This document shows positions 59,129 through 64,000 of a stretch of DNA of 64,000 nucleotides, one piece after another (within the stretch, counting starts at the first letter, position 1; each line of letters begins with the position of its first letter). A model generated the notes under the pieces. The model was not told the origin of the DNA, did no database searches, and worked only from the letters and a program-made list of their open reading frames with translations. The translations under genes and the position numbers were made by a program. The DNA comes from Pseudomonas sp. A34-9. GTDB lineage: Bacteria; Pseudomonadota; Gammaproteobacteria; Pseudomonadales; Pseudomonadaceae. The DNA lies in assembly GCF_029543085.1 (NCBI RefSeq), contig NZ_CP119967.1, positions 1,576,501-1,640,500 of the forward strand, read 5' to 3'.

Positions 59129-60007
59129 ATGATTGCGGGCAGTATGGTGGCACTGGTCACTCCCATGGATGCACAAGGGCGTCTTGACTGGGACAGCCTC
59201 AGCAAACTCGTGGACTTCCATCTCAAGAACGGCACCCATGCCATTGTCGCGGTCGGTACTACCGGCGAGTCGGCAACCCTTGATGTAGAAGAACACATCG
59301 CCGTCATCAAAGCCGTGGTCAAACAGGTTGCCGGGCGCATCCCGGTCATCGCCGGCACCGGCGCCAACTCGACCCGCGAAGCCGTCGAGCTGACCCGCAA
59401 CGCCAAGGAAGCCGGCGCCGATGCCTGCCTGCTGGTCGTTCCGTACTACAACAAGCCGACTCAGGAAGGTCTGTACCAGCACTTCAAGCACATCGCTGAA
59501 GCGGTCGACATTCCACAGATTCTCTACAACGTTCCTGGCCGTACGTCGTGCGATATGCAGGCCGAGACCGTGATTCGCCTGTCCACCGTGCCGAACATCA
59601 TCGGTATCAAAGAAGCCACCGGCGACCTGAAACGCGCCAAAGCGATCATCGATGGCGTGAGCAAGGACTTCATCGTGCTGTCCGGCGATGATCCGACCGC
59701 CGTTGAACTGATCCTGCTGGGCGGCAAAGGCAACATCTCGGTGACCGCCAACGTCGCTCCGCGCGAAATGGCTGATCTGTGCGAGGCCGCGCTGAAAGGC
59801 GACGCCGACACTGCACGGGCGATCAACGAAAAACTGATGCCGCTGCACAAAGACCTGTTCATCGAAGCCAACCCGATTCCGGTGAAGTGGGCTCTGGTTG
59901 AAATGGGCCTGATGCACGAAGGCATCCGCCTGCCACTGACCTGGCTGAGCACACCTTGTCACGAAACGCTTCGCTCGGCCCTGCGCCAGTGCAGCGTCCT
60001 GGTTTAA
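59129..60007 (+). CDS. dapA: 4-hydroxy-tetrahydrodipicolinate synthase
   Basis: 292 residues. '[20 protein letters not shown]', '[20 protein letters not shown]', '[20 protein letters not shown]', '[12 protein letters not shown]' (Tyr) and '[13 protein letters not shown]' (Schiff-base Lys, about residue 161) are intact. First committed step of lysine and diaminopimelate synthesis. GCAGGAGCGG precedes the ATG at 59129; the frame upstream lacks similarity. bamC follows by 17 bp. Confidence 0.97.
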   Translation: MIAGSMVALVTPMDAQGRLDWDSLSKLVDFHLKNGTHAIVAVGTTGESATLDVEEHIAVIKAVVKQVAGRIPVIAGTGANSTREAVELTRNAKEAGADACLLVVPYYNKPTQEGLYQHFKHIAEAVDIPQILYNVPGRTSCDMQAETVIRLSTVPNIIGIKEATGDLKRAKAIIDGVSKDFIVLSGDDPTAVELILLGGKGNISVTANVAPREMADLCEAALKGDADTARAINEKLMPLHKDLFIEANPIPVKWALVEMGLMHEGIRLPLTWLSTPCHETLRSALRQCSVLV

Positions 60008-60024
60008 TTGAGGAAGTACAACGC

Positions 60025-61140
60025 ATGAAGCGAATGGCCGGACTTTCCGCACTTGCCTTGATTATCTCCAGCACCAGCGGCTGCGGATGGGTCTGGGGGC
60101 CGGAAGGTTATTTCCGCGACCGTGGTAGCGATTACCTGCAAGCGCAACAGACTGCACCGATGCAACTGCCGCCGGAAGTCAGCACTTCCAAGCGTCTGGA
60201 TCCATTGTTGCCGATCCCGCGTAACGTGGCTGATGACACCGCCAAGGGCGAATATATTGTGCCGCGTCCTCAGCCGCTGTCGGCCGTTGCCGATGCCAGC
60301 GATTACTCGCTGCAGAAGAGCGGTGATTCGCGTTGGGTCGTGGCCCAGCACCCACCGGCCGAAGTCTGGCCAGTGGCGGTGCAATTCTTCCAGGACAACG
60401 GTTTCCGTCTGGATGAACAGCGCCCGCAAACCGGCGAATTCACCACGACCTGGCAGCATTCCGATGAATTGTCCGCGTCCATGGCCAAGCGCCTGAGCGC
60501 AGCCGGTATTGCCAGCGACAGCGAAACCCGCGTGCGTGTGCGTATCGAGCCGGGCGTGCAGCGCAACACCAGTGAAATCTACGTGGTCAGCGCCGAGCGT
60601 CCTGCCGGTAGCACTGCCGATGTGGCCTTCACCAATCGCTCCGTCAACACTGGCCTGGACGCAGCGCTGGTCGACGACATGCTCGCAAGCATGAGCCGGA
60701 TCTCCGAGAAGGGCGGTTCGGTGTCGATGCTGGCCTCGCGTGATTTCGATACGCCGAGCCGTGTCAGCCTCAGCGAAGACGGCAGCGGTAACCCGGTGTT
60801 GAACGTCGGTACCGATCTGGACCGTGCCTGGTCGAGTGTGGGCCGTGCGCTGGAACAGGGCGAATGGCGCGTTGAAGACATCAACCGCAGCCTCGGCCTG
60901 TACTACATCAACCTGGCCGAAAAAGCCGAGAAGAAAGACGACAAGCCTGGTTTCTTCAGCAGCCTGTTCGGCAGCGCGCCGAGCAAGGAAGAAGTTGAAG
61001 CCCGTGCCGAGCGTTATCAGGTTCGCCTGAGCAAGGTTGGCGAGAACATTCAGGTGACCGTCGAGAAAAACATCAACACCGTCGCGCCGGCTGAAGTGGC
61101 ACGCAAAGTGTTGAGCGTGATTCAGGACAACCTGGGCTGA
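60025..61140 (+). CDS. bamC: Outer membrane assembly lipoprotein BamC
   Basis: 371 residues. The lipobox 'LALIISSTSGC' (Cys at residue 20) is followed by 'GWVWGPEGYFRDRGSDYLQA', the BamD-binding segment, and two helix-grip domains ('WVVAQHPPAEVWPVAVQFFQ' and 'SVGRALEQGEWRVEDINRSL'). Part of the BAM complex. The dapA-bamC pairing is conserved in gammaproteobacteria. Confidence 0.93.
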   Translation: MKRMAGLSALALIISSTSGCGWVWGPEGYFRDRGSDYLQAQQTAPMQLPPEVSTSKRLDPLLPIPRNVADDTAKGEYIVPRPQPLSAVADASDYSLQKSGDSRWVVAQHPPAEVWPVAVQFFQDNGFRLDEQRPQTGEFTTTWQHSDELSASMAKRLSAAGIASDSETRVRVRIEPGVQRNTSEIYVVSAERPAGSTADVAFTNRSVNTGLDAALVDDMLASMSRISEKGGSVSMLASRDFDTPSRVSLSEDGSGNPVLNVGTDLDRAWSSVGRALEQGEWRVEDINRSLGLYYINLAEKAEKKDDKPGFFSSLFGSAPSKEEVEARAERYQVRLSKVGENIQVTVEKNINTVAPAEVARKVLSVIQDNLG

Positions 61141-61146
61141 TCAACC

Positions 61147-61908
61147 ATGCGTTTTGCCGTTCTCGGCAGCGGTAGCCAAGGGAACGGCACGCTGATCGCC
61201 AGTGCTGATACGTACGTGCTGGTGGATTGTGGTTTTTCCCTGCGGGAAACCGAAAAACGCCTGTTGCGCCTGGGTGTGAACCCGGCGCAACTGAGCGCGA
61301 TACTCGTAACCCACGAACATGCCGACCACGTGCATGGCGTGGGTTTACTGTCTCGGCGCTACAATCTACCGGTCTACCTCAGTCGCGGCACACTGCGCGG
61401 GATGCGCAAACCGATCGAACCCGCGGGCTTTCTGGCCGGCGGCGAGCAACTGCAGATCGGCGCACTGAACATCGGGGTCATTGCCGTGGCCCATGATGCG
61501 CAGGAACCGACCCAGTATGTCTTCAGTGATCACGAGCAGCGGCGTTTCGGCCTGCTGACCGACCTGGGTTCCTACTGCGAGCGGGTGCTGGACGGTTATC
61601 GGGACCTCGATGCGTTGATGATCGAGTCCAACCATTGTCGTGACATGCTGGCCCGTGGTCATTACCCGTACTTTCTCAAGCAACGGGTGGGCGGCGAGCA
61701 GGGACATTTGAACAACCATCAGGCGGCATTCCTGGTGTCCGAGTTGGGCTGGCAGGGCTTGCAACATCTGGTCCTGGCCCACCTGAGCAGCAAGAACAAC
61801 CTGCCGCAGCTGGCCCGGCAATGTTTTGTCGACACCCTCGGGTGCGACCCGGACTGGCTGCAACTGGCCGATCAAGATTCAGGGCTCGACTGGCGCCACA
61901 TCGCCTAG
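61147..61908 (+). CDS. MBL-fold metallohydrolase
   Basis: 253 residues. The metal motif 'ILVTHEHADHVHGVGLLSRR' (HxHxDH) and 'MIESNHCRDMLARGHYPYFL' with 'LVLAHLSSKNNLPQ' place it in the YycJ/WalJ-like group. The role may be exonuclease- or phosphodiesterase-like; not known in Pseudomonas. 6 bp after bamC and 28 bp before purC, so it belongs to the dapA-purC operon. Confidence 0.87.
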   Translation: MRFAVLGSGSQGNGTLIASADTYVLVDCGFSLRETEKRLLRLGVNPAQLSAILVTHEHADHVHGVGLLSRRYNLPVYLSRGTLRGMRKPIEPAGFLAGGEQLQIGALNIGVIAVAHDAQEPTQYVFSDHEQRRFGLLTDLGSYCERVLDGYRDLDALMIESNHCRDMLARGHYPYFLKQRVGGEQGHLNNHQAAFLVSELGWQGLQHLVLAHLSSKNNLPQLARQCFVDTLGCDPDWLQLADQDSGLDWRHIA

Positions 61909-61936
61909 CCCACCTACTTAGCAAGCGGAGCCCATC

Positions 61937-62650
61937 ATGGAAAAACGTGAAGAACTCTACCGCGGCAAAGCCAAATCGGTTTACAAGACCGACGACGCTG
62001 ACCGCTTGATCCTGCTGTTTCGCAACGACACCTCGGCGTTCGACGGCAAGCGCATCGAGCAGCTCGACCGCAAAGGCATGGTCAACAACAAGTTCAACGC
62101 CTTCATCATGCAGAAACTCGAAGCGGCCGGTATTCCGACCCAATTCGACAAACTGCTGGCCGACAACGAAGTCCTGGTGAAGAAGCTCGACATGATTCCG
62201 GTCGAGTGCGTCGTGCGTAACTATGCTGCCGGCAGTCTGGTAAAACGCCTGGGCGTCGAAGAGGGCATGAAGCTCAACCCGTACACCTTCGAGCTGTTCC
62301 TGAAGGACGACGCCAAGGGCGACCCGTTCATCAATGAATCCCACGTCGTGGCATTCGGTTGGGGCACCGCCGAGCAACTGGTTCGCATGAAAGAACTGTC
62401 GCTCAAGGTCAACGAAGTCCTGACCAAGCTGTTCGACGACGCTGGCCTGCTGCTGGTCGACTTCAAGCTTGAATTCGGCGTGTTCAGCGACGGCTCCATC
62501 GTCCTCGGCGACGAGTTCAGCCCGGACGGCTGCCGTCTGTGGGACAAGGACACCAAGAAGAAGATGGACAAAGACCGCTTCCGCCAAGGCCTCGGTGACG
62601 TCATCGAAGCCTACGAAGAAGTCGCCAATCGTCTGGGCGTACCGCTTTAA
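61937..62650 (+). CDS. purC: Phosphoribosylaminoimidazole-succinocarboxamide synthase
   Basis: 237 residues. '[20 protein letters not shown]', '[20 protein letters not shown]', '[20 protein letters not shown]' and '[14 protein letters not shown]' are the SAICAR synthetase motifs. Purine biosynthesis. Last gene of dapA-bamC-MBL-purC before tRNA-Ser. Confidence 0.97.
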   Translation: MEKREELYRGKAKSVYKTDDADRLILLFRNDTSAFDGKRIEQLDRKGMVNNKFNAFIMQKLEAAGIPTQFDKLLADNEVLVKKLDMIPVECVVRNYAAGSLVKRLGVEEGMKLNPYTFELFLKDDAKGDPFINESHVVAFGWGTAEQLVRMKELSLKVNEVLTKLFDDAGLLLVDFKLEFGVFSDGSIVLGDEFSPDGCRLWDKDTKKKMDKDRFRQGLGDVIEAYEEVANRLGVPL

Positions 62651-62733
62651 TCGACGCAAGCATCTGATAGCACGAAGAAATTTTCGAAAGAGGGTTTGCT
62701 TTCGGTAAAAGTGTTGTTATGATGCGCGCCGTT

Positions 62734-62823
62734 GGAGAGATGCCAGAGTGGCCGAATGGGACGGATTCGAAATCCGTTGTACCTTCACCGGTACCTAGGG
62801 TTCGAATCCCTATCTCTCCGCCA
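62734..62823 (+). tRNA. tRNA-Ser(CGA)
   Basis: Begins GGAGAGATGCCAGAGTGGCC, with anticodon loop GATTCGAAATC (anticodon CGA), a long variable arm typical of serine tRNA, T-arm GGGTTCGAATCCC and encoded CCA. 90 nt. Confidence 0.95.
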
Positions 62824-62831
62824 TACAAATG

Positions 62832-62866
62832 AAAGCCCCTGAAATCAATGGTTTCAGGGGCTTTTT
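62832..62866 (+). terminator. Terminator after tRNA-Ser
   Basis: AAAGCCCCTGAAA...TTTCAGGGGCTTTTTG, 9 bp after the tRNA. Confidence 0.93.
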
Positions 62867-62875
62867 GTTTTTTGG

Positions 62876-64000
62876 TTGTACGTAGAGTTTGTACGTAAAT
62901 AAAACCGCAGATTCCCCTCCCGTTGTACCAAAATTTCGCACCCGGCGGCATGCCCTTTAAGTAGGGGTATGGTGCTTCGAAGGCCCTATGTGTAGACGGA
63001 TCAGAACGATTTGTTCTACTGATTGTTCAGCATTCTTTATATATCATGTGGGTTGTTCTAACAGTCCGTGTTTGCCACGTGCAGCATGGTTTAACTGCAC
63101 GATTAATACGGCGCCGATTAAGCATGAAAATTGGTTGATTGAGCAGCCGTCCTAGTTCTTTCTGTGCAAGGCGCCAGCGTGCGATTTGAGCGGTGATCGG
63201 AAGGTGTTTGCTAGGGTGGTGGCAGGTCTTTCCTGCGTGCCTTAGGCGGGCTTATTGGGGGCTACTGGTTCGACTTGGCATCAGCGTATCTAAAGTTGAA
63301 AATATTTTCTATTTTCCTTCGATTTTGGCATTTGACCGACATAAATACATGTGTGGTCCTAAACTATATCTTCCGCCAATGTTTAATCCGGCATGGGGCG
63401 GGAAGTAGAATAGGTGCACAGGTCGAAACCATAATCGACCATAAATTCGAACGGTATCAATTTCTAAGAGACGTCAAGAACGTTGGGTGTAGATGGCCGT
63501 GCGATAATGTTGCGTAAGCGGGTTTTTCCGGGAAGTCACAATCGGAAGAATTTGCAACCTCTATCGCCAAACTAGAACAATGAATTATGGACCATGACAG
63601 GATGATGGCTCTGCAGAAAAAGATGCAACCATCGATTCGATTGAACTTCGTCATACTGGACTCAATCGGATACCGTAGCTGCTGCGAAGCAAAAAACAGA
63701 CATTAATCGTGCATAGGGTTACCCGCGCGAGCTAAACATCAAGATAATACTTGTTGTATGGAAGTCTAGTATGGGCCGTGCCGGGGACGTTCTTCAGACT
63801 CCCTTGGAAGGATTTTCCTGGACAGGGAAAATCCGTCCGGAACTTTCTTCAGGATGGTTTTTAATATCAAAGCAAAAACATACTGGATCGCCATAGGCGA
63901 TGCCCGTAGGGCTGATATAATACATTTAATTGTTGTTTTGGTTGATTAATGATTGTTTGTAATTTTGTTGTTGGTTATGGATTCATAGGGTCAAATCCTC
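62876..64000. other. AT-rich region without convincing gene
   Basis: After the tRNA terminator comes TTGTACGTA repeated directly (TTGTACGTAGAG then TTTGTACGTA, near 62876-62898), and then about 1 kb of low-GC sequence. The open frames there are short and show no family motif or consistent codon usage. A hairpin GGATTTTCC...GGAAAATCC lies at 63810-63834, and 63910-64000 is very T-rich, like an upstream region. Base composition differs from the rest of the window, suggesting foreign or decayed sequence. Confidence 0.6.

Noticed and set aside
62601..62951. A minus-strand frame of about 116 codons across tRNA-Ser, with a 'GEIGIRTLGTGEGTTDFESV' run
   Set aside because: This is antisense to the tRNA-Ser gene. 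The same false protein appears wherever this tRNA is translated, so it is not a gene.
63979..64000. The final bases (AGGGTCAAATCCTC) as a partial repeat of the tRNA-Ser 3' end (att site)
   Set aside because: Only a short imperfect match to the T-arm. Too weak to call an attachment site.

Overview
This window is a chromosomal stretch of a high-GC gammaproteobacterium, almost certainly a Pseudomonas of the fluorescens group. Supporting this are phaG, the algU-mucA-mucB-mucD cluster, the ung-tctABC-opdH-tctDE block, fosA, and many REP-type palindromes of the form seen in fluorescent pseudomonads. The identifications below rest on reading translations and motifs by eye; no database search was run.

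Layout. 1-3.8 kb: a partial DUF4917-like gene, an iron-dependent alcohol dehydrogenase, and two repeat-type proteins (Ig-like and delta-60). 3.9-8.7 kb: a LysR regulator with a perfect T-N11-A palindrome in front of a CoA-transferase / HMG-CoA-lyase-like / MFS operon, which looks like a catabolic unit for an organic acid. 8.7-20.7 kb: accessory-rich. It holds a decayed toxin-antitoxin pair ending at a REP doublet, tandem secreted paralogues, fosA, a LysE exporter, a PAS-GAF-GGDEF protein, small stress proteins, an orphan HsdR-N-like nuclease, two methyltransferases, a DUF6124-type small gene behind a strikingly structured ~330-nt leader, and HipBA beside a HicB fragment. 20.9-24.8 kb: tRNA-Gly, phaG, rsuA, a CWC-type cysteine-rich protein and a diguanylate cyclase.

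25.0-35.0 kb is a complete guanidine-assimilation operon on the minus strand: ABC importer (binding protein, permease, ATPase), two DUF1989 proteins expected to form carboxyguanidine deiminase, a biotin-dependent guanidine/urea carboxylase and allophanate hydrolase. A canonical guanidine-I (ykkC) riboswitch precedes it. An aptamer hairpin of this riboswitch is perfectly complementary over 10 nt to the first gene's ribosome-binding site, and a sigma-54-like promoter lies upstream. The carboxylase carries an in-frame REP doublet.

35-48 kb: two Tyr-rich lipoproteins, an enoyl-CoA hydratase-family gene, ung, and the tricarboxylate uptake locus (AbrB-family protein, tctA, tctB, tctC, opdH, then divergent tctD-tctE), followed by HDOD, ygfZ, sdhE, ygfX and nadB. 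50.8-54.7 kb: the envelope-stress operon algU-mucA-mucB-mucD, with no mucC. 54.7-62.8 kb: bepA-like protease, tusA-like, perM-like, bcp, gcvR-like, dapA, bamC, an MBL-fold hydrolase and purC, ending at tRNA-Ser(CGA). The last kilobase is AT-rich without a convincing gene and may be the edge of a variable region.

The observations most worth following up are the structured leader at about 18.0-18.34 kb, the riboswitch-SD switching geometry at 34.8-35.0 kb, and the REP doublet translated inside the carboxylase.
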